From NCBI RefSeq assembly GCF_900091435.1, contig NZ_FMCS01000017.1:36920-100919 (forward strand): a DNA stretch of 64,000 nt. Direction: 5' to 3'. Made by a program: the position numbers and the translations under genes. Positions 8,663 through 16,483 of the stretch are shown here, piece after piece. Source of the stretch: Micromonospora chaiyaphumensis (GTDB taxonomy: Bacteria > Actinomycetota > Actinomycetes > Mycobacteriales > Micromonosporaceae). Every line of letters begins with the position of its first letter. The stretch's first letter is position 1. The notes beneath the pieces were generated by a model, which was not told the DNA's origin, did no database searches, and worked only from the letters and a program-made list of their open reading frames with translations.

Positions 8663-9124
8663 TCAGTTTGGTCGCGATCCGGTCAGGTGCTCGGCCAGCG
8701 TCTCGCTGATCCGCCGCAGCTGGTCCACCTGCGCCGGGCTGAGCGCGTCGAACAGGTGCCGGCGTACCCCGGCGACGTGGCCGGGCGCGGCGGCGGCCAG
8801 GGTGGCGAAGCCGTCGTCGGTGAGCACGGCGAGCTGGCCGCGCCGGTCGGTGGGGCACTCCTCCCGGCGGATCCAGCCGGCGGCCTCCAGGCGTGCGGCG
8901 GCGTGCGAGAGCCGGCTGCGGGAGGAGCCGGTGGCGTCGGCCAGGTCGCTCATCCGCAGCCGCCGGTCGGGGGCCTCGGAGAGCCGGACCAGGATCTCGT
9001 AGTACGCGTGCGGCATCCCGGCGTCGCGTTGCAGCTCGCGGTCGAGGGTGTCCATCAGCGCCCGGGAGGCGGTGAGGAACGCCCGCCAGGTCCGCTGCTC
9101 GTCGGGGTCCAGCCACCGGGTCAT
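8663..9124 (-). CDS. MarR-family transcriptional regulator
   Basis: A 153-residue winged-helix protein (about residues 40-110: LRMSDLADATGSSRSRLSHAAARLEAAGWIRRE, listed here as separate helices of one domain). The dimerisation helices are at both ends. The ATG at 9124 is chosen because a TTGAGC-N16-TATGAT promoter ends 7 nt before it, giving a leaderless mRNA; upstream ATGs at 9133 and 9136 lie inside the -10 box. It is divergent from a VOC protein, with a palindrome covering both -35 boxes, so it very likely represses itself and the VOC gene. The inducer is unknown. Confidence 0.85.
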   Translation of the reverse strand: MTRWLDPDEQRTWRAFLTASRALMDTLDRELQRDAGMPHAYYEILVRLSEAPDRRLRMSDLADATGSSRSRLSHAAARLEAAGWIRREECPTDRRGQLAVLTDDGFATLAAAAPGHVAGVRRHLFDALSPAQVDQLRRISETLAEHLTGSRPN

Positions 9125-9131
9125 GACGGCC

Positions 9132-9176
9132 ATCATAGCGCGTGTTGTTGAACGCTCAACCAAATCGCGCTACCGT
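9132..9176. promoter_or_regulatory. Face-to-face promoters sharing one palindromic operator
   Basis: Plus strand: TTGAAC (9148-9153), 17-bp spacer, TACCGT (9171-9176), TSS about at the ATG 9184. Minus strand: TTGAGC (9159-9154), 16-bp spacer, TATGAT (9137-9132), TSS about at the ATG 9124. GTTGAACGCTCAAC (9147-9160) is a near-perfect dyad that contains both -35 hexamers, as expected for a MarR operator. Confidence 0.7.
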
Positions 9177-9183
9177 CGGTGTC

Positions 9184-9705
9184 ATGGGAATCCACCGCCT
9201 CAACCACGCCGTCCTCTACGTCCGTGACCTCGACCGCAGCGTCGCCTTCTACCGCGACGTGCTCGGCTTCCGCCCGGTGTCGATGACGCCGGACGGCTTC
9301 CGCGGGGCCGCGTTCCTCCAGGCCCCCGACTCCACCAACGACCACGACCTCGGGCTGTTCGAGATCGGCGCGGCCGCCGGTCCCTCCGCCGCGGGCCGGG
9401 CCACCGTCGGCCTCTACCACCTCGCCTGGGAGCTGGACACCCTGGACGAGCTGGGTGCCACCGCCGAGCGCCTGGCCGCCGCCGACGCCCTGGTGGGCGC
9501 CTCGGACCACGGGACCACCAAGAGCCTCTACGGCCGCGACCCCGACGGGCTGGAGTTCGAGATCGTCTGGATCGTCCCGGCCGACCTGCTCGACGACGCG
9601 GCCCTGGCCGCCCGCAAGCGGATCGGCCCGCTCGACCTCGACCGCGAGCGGCAGCGCTACGGCGGCCAGACCCGCGGCGGTGTGGGCATCTCCATTCCCG
9701 CCTGA
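9184..9705 (+). CDS. VOC-superfamily (glyoxalase/extradiol dioxygenase-like) protein
   Basis: A 173-residue protein with two beta-alpha-beta-beta-beta modules. Candidate metal ligands are His8 (NHAVLYVRDLDRSVAFY), a His in LYHLAWEL (about residue 80) and a Glu in LEFEIVW (about 120). The length and the YGRDPDGLEFEI motif match catechol-2,3-dioxygenase-like or fosfomycin/bleomycin-resistance-like members. The start at 9184 is set by the promoter spacing (leaderless); longer in-frame starts would overlap the operator. Control by the divergent MarR protein suggests a role against a small aromatic or electrophilic compound (inference). Confidence 0.8.
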   Translation: MGIHRLNHAVLYVRDLDRSVAFYRDVLGFRPVSMTPDGFRGAAFLQAPDSTNDHDLGLFEIGAAAGPSAAGRATVGLYHLAWELDTLDELGATAERLAAADALVGASDHGTTKSLYGRDPDGLEFEIVWIVPADLLDDAALAARKRIGPLDLDRERQRYGGQTRGGVGISIPA

Positions 9706-9730
9706 CGGCGCATTGCGGTAGAACGGCAGC

Positions 9731-10639
9731 ATGTCGACCGACGCCGTCCTGCGCGAACTGCTCGTCCGGCAACTCGACCACTGGTTGCCCGCCGCGCTGC
9801 ACCGTGCGCGGCGGGCCACCCTGGCTCTCGCGTACGCCGGGGGCGACGCCGCCGGCGCGGAGGCCGCGCTGCGGGTGGTGGCCGAGTTCGCCGACCGGCT
9901 GCGCGGCCGGCGGCTGACCGTGCTGGTGATCGCCGGCGGCGGTGAGGACCTGCCGGCGCGCCTGGGCGCGGCCGAGGCCGCCCTGCCGGCGGACGTCGCC
10001 GTGCACGTGGTGCCGGGGCGGCCGGACCGGCTGCCGGTGGCGCTCAAGGCGGCCGGCGCGGCCGGCGCCCCGCTGTTCACCGTGGTCGACGGCGGGGAGC
10101 CCGACCGGGCCCTGCTGGCCGCCGCCGCGTCCGGCCGCCCGGCCGAGGTGCTGCTGGTGACCGCGCCCGGCCGGTCGCTGCGCCCGGCGCTCACCGGGGC
10201 CGGCTTCCCGCTGGTCACCGAGGTCGAGCTGGTGCCGGCCGACGGCGGGCCGGCCCGGCTGCTCGGCTACGCCACCGGCTCCGACCGCGGCCTGGAAGCG
10301 GTCAAGGACGCCCTCTGGGCGGTCGACGAGTACGCCGGGGTGCGCTACCGCGACCCGGCCGACCCGGCGGGGCGGTTGCTCGACATCAGCCTCGACCCGG
10401 AACCCGGCCCGCTGCGCCGCGAGCTGCTGGCCGAACTCGCCCGTTCCGGCCCGCGCACGGTGACCGAGCTGCGCCGCTTCGCCGCCACCTCGACGGTCTA
10501 CCGGGCCGCCGACGCCAACCGGGCGCTCGCCTCGCTGCTCGCCGCCGGCGCGGTGACCCGCGACCCCGGGCACGGCCGCCTCGGCGGCGACGTGCTGATC
10601 AGCGCCGCGTCGGGCGGGGCCGCTGGGTCATCTGCCTGA
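9731..10639 (+). CDS. Conserved hypothetical protein with possible C-terminal winged helix
   Basis: A 302-residue, Ala/Leu-rich cytoplasmic protein, not firmly recognised. The first ~190 residues alternate strands and helices in a Rossmann-like pattern (RRLTVLVIAGGG, VAVHVVPG, AEVLLVTAPG). The last ~80 (SGPRTVTELRRFAATSTVYRAADANRALASLLAAGAVTRD region) look like a winged helix. Its 3' end overlaps the convergent ion-channel gene by 41 bp. It sits 25 bp after the VOC gene and could be co-transcribed with it. No function is proposed. Confidence 0.6.
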   Translation: MSTDAVLRELLVRQLDHWLPAALHRARRATLALAYAGGDAAGAEAALRVVAEFADRLRGRRLTVLVIAGGGEDLPARLGAAEAALPADVAVHVVPGRPDRLPVALKAAGAAGAPLFTVVDGGEPDRALLAAAASGRPAEVLLVTAPGRSLRPALTGAGFPLVTEVELVPADGGPARLLGYATGSDRGLEAVKDALWAVDEYAGVRYRDPADPAGRLLDISLDPEPGPLRRELLAELARSGPRTVTELRRFAATSTVYRAADANRALASLLAAGAVTRDPGHGRLGGDVLISAASGGAAGSSA

Positions 10640-11123
10640 CCACGATGGACGCCCCGGTGGCGAGCACCCCGATGCTGAACACCATCTGCGCGCTGACCAC
10701 CACCCGAGCGATCTGCCCCTCGGCGTTGACGTCGCCGTAGCCGATGGTGGTCAGCGTGGCGAGCGCGAAGTAGAGCGCGTCGATCCGGGTGTGCAGGCCG
10801 TGGAACTCACCCGGACGGCTGTTCGCCACCACGTGGTCGGCGAGGGCGAAGACCAGCAGGCCCGCGATCAGGGCGACGGCGAGGCGGAGCAGCGCGCGGG
10901 TCTCCGCGTCGCCGGTCGGCTGGGTGGTGGCGAGCTGGCGGCGTACCTGGCCGGTGACCAGGAACGCGACAACGAGCACCAGGACGAGGGTGCCGGCGGA
11001 GCGCAGGGCCAGCCGCAGGCCGTTCGGGTCCGGCTCGACGGGGACCACGAAGTAGGCGAGCAGCAGCAGCGCGACGGCCGCCGCGGCCCGCCGCCGCTCC
11101 CGCCGGAAGGACTGGTCCGCCAC
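10599..11123 (-). CDS. Ion_trans_2-type potassium channel
   Basis: A 174-residue membrane protein carrying the K+ selectivity filter TTIGYGD (about residues 125-131) between a pore helix and the last span (about 138-160). Two or three hydrophobic segments precede it (about 13-31, 42-60 and 80-100). The GTG start at 11123 has GGAGA 6 nt upstream; longer frames would begin in the intergenic region. There is no cytoplasmic RCK domain, so gating is presumably simple. The tail overlaps the convergent gene. Confidence 0.85.
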   Translation of the reverse strand: MADQSFRRERRRAAAAVALLLLAYFVVPVEPDPNGLRLALRSAGTLVLVLVVAFLVTGQVRRQLATTQPTGDAETRALLRLAVALIAGLLVFALADHVVANSRPGEFHGLHTRIDALYFALATLTTIGYGDVNAEGQIARVVVSAQMVFSIGVLATGASIVVRQMTQRPRPTRR

Positions 11124-11232
11124 ACCGCGATTCTCCGTCGTGACGACGGTCCCGTCGGGGGAACGACGAAGCCCGCCCGGACGCCGAGCGGGGTGCCGGT
11201 GAACCACCGGCACCCCGCGCGACCTCGGGACG

Positions 11233-11412
11233 TCACGCCCGGGACTTGTCCTGCTTCCAGGAGAGCGGCCCCGGCAGGTCCACGCGGTGGGCGCGGGACC
11301 GCGAGTTCCACGACCAGCGGCCGATCTTGATGCTCCACGAGGAGAAGCCGTTCTCGGTGAAGTTCAGGATCAGCGGGCCGTACTTCTGTCGCTTGCGGAA
11401 CACGATGCCCAT
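11233..11412 (-). CDS. Small DUF4236-like protein
   Basis: A 59-residue protein beginning MGIVFRKRQKYGPLILNF, with the alternating basic and aromatic pattern of DUF4236 proteins, in which short strands precede a Trp-rich stretch (SSWSIKIGRWSWN). The start is well defined by GAGAGGAG 7 nt before the ATG. Upstream extension to 11517 lacks a ribosome binding site. Function unknown; it is monocistronic. Confidence 0.75.
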   Translation of the reverse strand: MGIVFRKRQKYGPLILNFTENGFSSWSIKIGRWSWNSRSRAHRVDLPGPLSWKQDKSRA

Positions 11413-11658
11413 GGCGGGCTCCTCTCGTCGTCCTCCCTGCGTCTGCGGCATCGAACATGCCCAAAAGGGCGGTTCACGAAACCCGGTCGGATCCGGTCTG
11501 GACGGTGCCCGTCCCACCCGTCACAATCTCTATCCAACGGGTAGGTGTTAAGGGGCGGTAAATGCTGGTGGTGACGGGTGGTAACAAAGCCAGCGATGCA
11601 AGTCTCACTCTATGGAAGGGCATTGACCGGCGCGGAGAACGGTCGGCAGCATGAGGTC

Positions 11659-11736
11659 ATGTCGCAGCGGGACGAGCTTCTCCTCACCGCTCGCGTGCAC
11701 GTCGACCTGGTCCGGCACGCGAGCGCGCTCTGTTGA
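11659..11736 (+). CDS. Leader peptide upstream of the sulfonate operon
   Basis: A 25-codon ORF whose peptide runs LLLTARVHVDLVRHASALC before a TGA stop. The HVDL-x-R-x-(A/S)SA-x-C pattern is shared by the putative leader peptides found upstream of sulfur-assimilation and sulfonate-uptake operons in Actinobacteria. The single Cys is the last codon, directly before the stop, and a GACCG-CTTC-CGGTC hairpin starts 3 nt later. Placement 142 bp before the ssuA-like gene fits cysteine- or translation-dependent attenuation (inference). The ribosome binding site is weak (GAGG close to the ATG). Confidence 0.75.
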   Translation: MSQRDELLLTARVHVDLVRHASALC

Positions 11737-11739
11737 GCT

Positions 11740-11753
11740 GACCGCTTCCGGTC
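11740..11753 (+). promoter_or_regulatory. Hairpin abutting the leader-peptide stop codon
   Basis: GACCG and CGGTC pair around CTTC. A ribosome paused at the terminal Cys or stop codon would cover this stem. A second GC-rich pairing (GCCGGC repeated near 11778-11808) could act as the alternative structure. Whether it terminates transcription or hides the ssuA ribosome binding site cannot be told from the sequence alone. Confidence 0.4.
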
Positions 11754-11877
11754 GTCACCACTTCTCCGCTCGTCCGCTCCCGTCGCCGGCGCATCGTGGC
11801 CCGGCCGGCAGCGGCGTGCACTCGCGCCCTCCGCGGGCCCTCGCCACCGCATCGTGGACAGATCAGGAGACCTCTCC

Positions 11878-12912
11878 ATGCCCTCCACCCGTCAGTCGCT
11901 TCGGCGTACCCTCGCCGCCGCCGTCACCCTGCTCGCCCTCACCGCCGCCACCGGCTGCGGCGCCGGCGCCGCAGCCGGCGGCAGGCAGACCACCGAGCTG
12001 CGCTACCAGGGCTCGGTCGGTCAGGTGACCCTCCCCGAACTCGCCGCCGACCTCGGCTACCTCGGCGACGTGAAGCTCAACTGGATCGGCAACGTGACCG
12101 GTGGTCCGGCCGACATCCAGGCCACCGCCACCGGCCAGACCGACTTCGGCGGTGCCTTCAACGGCGCCATCGTCAAGCTCCAGGCCGCCAACGCCCCGAT
12201 CACCGCCGTGGTCGCCTACTACGGCTCCGACGCGCAGACCTTCCAGGGCTACTACGTCCTCGACGACAGCCCGGTCCACGCCCCCCGCGACCTCATCGGC
12301 AAGAAGGTCGGCATGAACACCCTCGGCGCGCACGCCGAGGCGGTGCTCAAGACCTGGCTCACCAAGGGTGGCCTGACCCCCGCCGAGATCGCCAAGGTCG
12401 AGCTGGTCGCGCTGCCGCCGGTCAACATCGAGCAGTCGCTGCGGCAGAAGCAGATCGACGTGGCGGTGCTCGGCGGCGTGATCCGCGACAAGGCCGTCGC
12501 CGCCGGCGGCGTCCGCACCGTCTTCACCGACTACGAGCTGCTCGGCGCGTTCAGCGGGGGCAGCTACGTCTTCCGGGACGACTTCATCAAGCGCAACCCG
12601 GAGACCGTCCGGGCGTTCGTGAGCGGGGTGGGCAGGGCCATCGAGTGGGCCCGCACGCAGCCCCGGCAGACCGTCATCGCCCGGCTGGAGGCCATCATCG
12701 CCAAGCGCGGCCGCAACGAGGACCCGTCGCTGGTGACGTACTGGAAGTCCAGCGGCGTCGCCGGCAAGGGCGGTCTGATCAGCGACCGGGAGTTCACCAC
12801 CTGGATCGACTGGCTGGCCGAGTCCGGCGAGCTCAAGGGGGACCGCCCGAAGCCCGCCGACCTCTACACCAACCGGTTCAACCAGTTCGCCGCCGACGGG
12901 GGTGGCGCGTGA
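11878..12912 (+). CDS. ssuA: Sulfonate ABC transporter substrate-binding lipoprotein (SsuA-like)
   Basis: A 344-residue lipoprotein with a signal peptide ending in the lipobox LTAATGC (Cys27). A periplasmic-binding fold of the aliphatic sulfonate/taurine/nitrate type follows (GQTDFGGAFNGAIVKLQAAN, DLIGKKVGMNTLGAHAE). AGGAGA is 7 nt before the ATG at 11878, so the longer in-frame start at 11854 is rejected. It is the first structural gene after the leader peptide, and its stop overlaps the ATPase start by 4 bp. Sulfonate is inferred from the downstream FMN monooxygenase and flavin reductase; nitrate or thiamine precursors are less likely. Confidence 0.85.
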   Translation: MPSTRQSLRRTLAAAVTLLALTAATGCGAGAAAGGRQTTELRYQGSVGQVTLPELAADLGYLGDVKLNWIGNVTGGPADIQATATGQTDFGGAFNGAIVKLQAANAPITAVVAYYGSDAQTFQGYYVLDDSPVHAPRDLIGKKVGMNTLGAHAEAVLKTWLTKGGLTPAEIAKVELVALPPVNIEQSLRQKQIDVAVLGGVIRDKAVAAGGVRTVFTDYELLGAFSGGSYVFRDDFIKRNPETVRAFVSGVGRAIEWARTQPRQTVIARLEAIIAKRGRNEDPSLVTYWKSSGVAGKGGLISDREFTTWIDWLAESGELKGDRPKPADLYTNRFNQFAADGGGA

Positions 12913-13724
12913 GCACCGACAAGATCCTCTTCGACCGGGTGACGAAGGTCTTCCCGAGCCGGCGGGGCGGCGGCGCGGTCACCGCGCTCGACGAGCTGAC
13001 CCTCGGGGTACGCCCCGGCGAGTTCCTGGTCGTCGTCGGCCCCAGCGGCTGCGGCAAGTCCACCCTTCTCGACCTGCTCGGCGGGCTCGCCGCCCCCAGC
13101 GGCGGCCGGGTGCTGGTCGACGGCCGCCCGGTGACCGGGCCCGGCCTGGACCGGGGCATCGTCTTCCAGCAGTACGCGCTGCTGCCCTGGCGCACCGCCG
13201 CCGGCAACGTCGCGTTCGGACTGGAGGCCAAGGGCGTGCCGCGCGCCGACCGCGCCGACCTGATCGCCCACCACCTCGAGCTGGTCGGGCTGGCCGGGTT
13301 CGCCGACCGCTACCCGCACGAGCTGTCCGGCGGCATGAAGCAGCGGGTGGCCATCGCCCGCAGCCTCGCGTACGACCCGGACGTGCTGCTCATGGACGAG
13401 CCGTTCGCGGCGCTCGACGCGCAGACCCGCGACTCGCTCCAGGACGAGCTGGTCCGGATCTGGCAGGCCACCGGCAAGACCGTCGTCTTCATCACCCACG
13501 GCATCGACGAGGCCGTCACCCTGGGCCGGCGGGTCGCCGTGATGACCTCCCGCCCCGGGCGGATCAAGGAGGTCATCGACATCGAACTGGGCGACCGGGA
13601 GGCGCAGGAGGACCTGCGCTCCACCGACGCGTTCCGCCACCACCGACACCAGATCTGGACGCTGCTGCGCGACGAGGTGCGGGCCGCCCAGTCCGCCGTA
13701 CGAGAGGAGGCCCGCGTTGGTTGA
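12909..13724 (+). CDS. ssuB: Sulfonate ABC transporter ATPase (SsuB-like)
   Basis: A 271-residue ABC ATPase with Walker A GPSGCGKST (residues 44-52), Q-loop QQYALLPW, signature LSGGMKQR (about 141), Walker B LLMDEPF (about 160) and H-loop ITHGIDEA. These features are typical of the NrtD/SsuB/TauB group. The GTG start overlaps the ssuA stop (GTGA); an extended frame upstream is only a shadow. It pairs with the permease that starts 8 bp before its end. Confidence 0.9.
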   Translation: MSTDKILFDRVTKVFPSRRGGGAVTALDELTLGVRPGEFLVVVGPSGCGKSTLLDLLGGLAAPSGGRVLVDGRPVTGPGLDRGIVFQQYALLPWRTAAGNVAFGLEAKGVPRADRADLIAHHLELVGLAGFADRYPHELSGGMKQRVAIARSLAYDPDVLLMDEPFAALDAQTRDSLQDELVRIWQATGKTVVFITHGIDEAVTLGRRVAVMTSRPGRIKEVIDIELGDREAQEDLRSTDAFRHHRHQIWTLLRDEVRAAQSAVREEARVG

Positions 13725-14577
13725 CATCGCCGAACGCCCCGCCCGCCCGGCGGCCCGGCCCGCCGTGCCCGCCGCGGTCCCCGCCGCCGCACCCGCCCTG
13801 CCCGGACGGCTGCTCGGGCTCGGCGGCCGGGCCCTGCACCGCAGCGTCGCACTGCTGGCCCTGGCCGCGGTCTGGGAGACCGCACCCCGGGTCGGGCTGG
13901 TCGACCGGGTCTTCCTGCCCCCGCTGTCCGAGGTGCTCACCGCCTGGTGGACGCTGCTGCGCACCGGGCAACTCGCCGACCACGTCGGCGCCAGCCTGAC
14001 CCGCTCGCTCACCGGGCTGGCCCTGGCCGTGGCCGCCGCCATCCCGCTCGGCCTGCTGATCGGCTGGTACCGGCCCCTGGCCGACCTGCTCAGCCCGCTG
14101 CTGGAGGTGTTCCGCAACACCGCCGCGCTCGCGCTGCTGCCGGTCTTCGTGCTCATCCTCGGGCTGGGCGAGACCTCCAAGATCGCTCTGGTGGTCTACG
14201 CCTGCTCCTGGCCGATCCTGCTGAACACCATCGCCGGGGTGAAGGGCGTGGACCCGCTGCTGGTGCGCTCGGCCCGCTCGATGGGGCTCAACCACCTGCG
14301 GCTGTTCCAGAAGGTGATCCTGCCGGCGGCCGTGCCGACCATCTTCACGGGCGTCCGGCTCGCCGGGGCGTACTCGATCCTCGTGCTGGTCGCGGCCGAG
14401 ATGGTCGGCGCGAAGGCCGGCCTCGGCTACCTCATCAACTACGCGCAGTACAACTTCGCGATCCCCGACATGTACGCCGGGATCATCACGATCTCCGCCA
14501 TCGGCCTGGTCGTCAACCAGCTCCTCGTCGCCGGGGAACGCCGTTTCTCCACCTGGCGCGTCGACGTCACCGCCTGA
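13717..14577 (+). CDS. ssuC: Sulfonate ABC transporter permease (SsuC-like)
   Basis: A 286-residue inner-membrane permease with about six spans and the EAA-type loop (VRSARSMGLNHLRLFQKVILPAA region, residues ~185-207) that contacts the ATPase. The TTG start is supported by GAGGAGG 7-8 nt upstream and overlaps the ssuB end. The N-terminal ~28 residues are an unusual Ala/Pro-rich run before the first helix. Confidence 0.9.
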   Translation: MVDIAERPARPAARPAVPAAVPAAAPALPGRLLGLGGRALHRSVALLALAAVWETAPRVGLVDRVFLPPLSEVLTAWWTLLRTGQLADHVGASLTRSLTGLALAVAAAIPLGLLIGWYRPLADLLSPLLEVFRNTAALALLPVFVLILGLGETSKIALVVYACSWPILLNTIAGVKGVDPLLVRSARSMGLNHLRLFQKVILPAAVPTIFTGVRLAGAYSILVLVAAEMVGAKAGLGYLINYAQYNFAIPDMYAGIITISAIGLVVNQLLVAGERRFSTWRVDVTA

Positions 14578-14588
14578 GAGGAAACCCC

Positions 14589-15923
14589 ATGTCCCGAACC
14601 CTGCACCTCAACGCGTTCCTGATGGGTGTCGGCCACCATGAGGCGGCCTGGCGGCACCCGCGCACCGACCCGCGCCGGGTCGCCGACGTCACGCACTTCC
14701 AGGAGCTGGCCCGGATCGCCGAGCGCGGCACCCTCGACTCGGTGTTCCTGGCCGACGGGCTCGCCGTCGGCCCGGCCGTCCGGCACAACATCCAGGCGGT
14801 CTTCGAGCCGCTCACCCTGCTGGCCGCGCTGGCGACCGTCACCGAGCACATCGGCCTGATCGCCACCGCGTCCACCACCTACAACGAGCCGTTCAACCTG
14901 GCCCGGAAGTTCGCCTCGCTGGACCACCTCAGCGGCGGCCGGGCCGGCTGGAACATCGTCACCTCGGCGCAGGCCCGGGAGGCCCGCAACTTCAACCTGG
15001 ACGACCACCCGGCGCACGCCGAGCGGTACCGCCGGGCCGCCGAGTTCGTCGACGTGGCGATCAAGCTCTGGGACAGCTGGGAGGACGACGCGCTGGTCCT
15101 CGACGCCGCGGCCGGCATCTTCGCCGACACCGACCGGGTGCACGAGATCGCGCACGCCGGCGAGCGGTTCCGGGTGCACGGCCCCCTGAACACCCCCCGC
15201 CCGCCGCAGGGCCGGCCGCTGCTGGTGCAGGCCGGCTCGTCCACCGACGGCATCGCGTTCGCGGCCCGCTACGCCGAGGCCGTCTTCACCGCCCAGCAGA
15301 CCCTCGCCGACGGCCAGGCCTTCTACGCCGAACTGCGGCGGGCCACCGCCGCCGCCGGCCGCGACCCCGACGGGGTGAAGGTGCTGCCCGGTATCGCGCC
15401 GGTGATCGGGGGTACGGAGTCCGAAGCCCGTGCCCTCGCCGACGAACTGGAGGCGCTGATCGTGCCCGAGCACGCCCTCGCCCAGCTCTCCGGCATGACC
15501 GGTCTCGATCTCACCGGCCTGCCGCTGGACGGGCCGCTGCCCGACCTGCCCGACGTCACCGCGGTGCAGTCCCACCAGAGCCGCTACCAGCTCGTCGTCG
15601 ACCTGGCCCGGCGGGAGCAGCTCACCATCCGGCAGCTCATCGGCCGGCTCGGCGGCGGCCGCGGGCACCGCGTCGTCGCCGGTACCCCCGAGCAGATCGC
15701 CGACCAGATCGAGCTCTGGTTCACCCAGGGCGCCGCCGACGGCTTCAACGTCATGCCACCCCTGCTGCCCCACGGACTGGAGGCCTTCGTGGACCACGTC
15801 GTACCGCTGCTGCGCAGGCGCGGGCTGTTCCGGCACGAGTACACCGGCCGCACCCTGCGCGAGCACTACGGGCTGCCCCGCCCGGCCAGCACCTGGGCCG
15901 ACCGCGAGCTGGTGACCGCGTGA
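14589..15923 (+). CDS. NtaA/SnaA/DszA-family FMN-dependent monooxygenase
   Basis: A 444-residue luciferase-like monooxygenase. The family motifs HLNAFLMGVGHHEAAWR (residues 5-21) and SGGRAGWNIVTS (about 117) are diagnostic of the NTA monooxygenase/DszA/SoxA branch, which uses reduced FMN from a partner reductase. The long insertion and the C-terminal YTGRTLREHYGL segment are also typical. GAGAGGAA precedes the ATG. Downstream genes encode the reductase. In this operon it most likely cleaves C-S bonds of an imported organosulfur compound (inference). Confidence 0.88.
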   Translation: MSRTLHLNAFLMGVGHHEAAWRHPRTDPRRVADVTHFQELARIAERGTLDSVFLADGLAVGPAVRHNIQAVFEPLTLLAALATVTEHIGLIATASTTYNEPFNLARKFASLDHLSGGRAGWNIVTSAQAREARNFNLDDHPAHAERYRRAAEFVDVAIKLWDSWEDDALVLDAAAGIFADTDRVHEIAHAGERFRVHGPLNTPRPPQGRPLLVQAGSSTDGIAFAARYAEAVFTAQQTLADGQAFYAELRRATAAAGRDPDGVKVLPGIAPVIGGTESEARALADELEALIVPEHALAQLSGMTGLDLTGLPLDGPLPDLPDVTAVQSHQSRYQLVVDLARREQLTIRQLIGRLGGGRGHRVVAGTPEQIADQIELWFTQGAADGFNVMPPLLPHGLEAFVDHVVPLLRRRGLFRHEYTGRTLREHYGLPRPASTWADRELVTA

Positions 15924-16483
15924 CCACCGTGGACCGCCCCGGGGCCGGCACCGTCGAGCTGCGCCCGGTCGACGCCGACACGTTCCGCGGCCTGCTGCGC
16001 CGGCAGGCCTCCACGGTCACCGTGGTCACCACCCCCGGCCTGCACGTCGGCCGGCGCCTGCCGTCGCTGCCGCCGGCCGGCTTCACCGCCACCTCGTTCA
16101 CGTCGGTGTCGCTGGACCCGCCGCTGGTGTCGTTCTGCCTCGGCCGCGAGTCGTCGAGCTGGCCGACCGTGGAACGGGCCGAGCACGTGGCCGTGCACCT
16201 GCTCGCCTCCGGGCAGCAGGAGGTCGCCAGGATCTTCGCCACCAGCGGCATCGACCGGTTCGCCGCCCACCCCGGCTGGGAGGCCGGCCCGTTCGGGGTG
16301 CCGCTCATCGCCGACGCCCTGGCCGTGCTGCTCTGCCGGGTGGTCCGCCGGGTCGAGGCCGGCGACCACACCCTCGTGCTCGCCGAACCCCTGGCGCTCG
16401 GCGCGGGCGAGGACGGTGACCCGCTGGTGCACCACCGCGGCGGCTACACCACCACGCTCGGCGCCTGGCCGGAGACGTGGTGA
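15920..16483 (+). CDS. Flavin reductase-like FMN-binding protein
   Basis: A 187-residue split-barrel flavin reductase (flavin_Reduct domain). The core pattern TSFTSVSLDPPLVSFCLGR (about residues 56-74) binds the flavin, and LVHHRGGY is near the C-terminus. It presumably supplies FMNH2 to the preceding monooxygenase. Translationally coupled: GTGA overlap with the monooxygenase stop, and the next gene starts inside its own stop. Confidence 0.88.
   Translation: MTTVDRPGAGTVELRPVDADTFRGLLRRQASTVTVVTTPGLHVGRRLPSLPPAGFTATSFTSVSLDPPLVSFCLGRESSSWPTVERAEHVAVHLLASGQQEVARIFATSGIDRFAAHPGWEAGPFGVPLIADALAVLLCRVVRRVEAGDHTLVLAEPLALGAGEDGDPLVHHRGGYTTTLGAWPETW

Noticed and set aside
11651..12028. Overlapping frame starting ATG AGG TCA at the leader peptide
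   Set aside because: Out of frame with the conserved HVDL...SALC leader and runs into ssuA in a Pro/Ser-rich frame; no family pattern.
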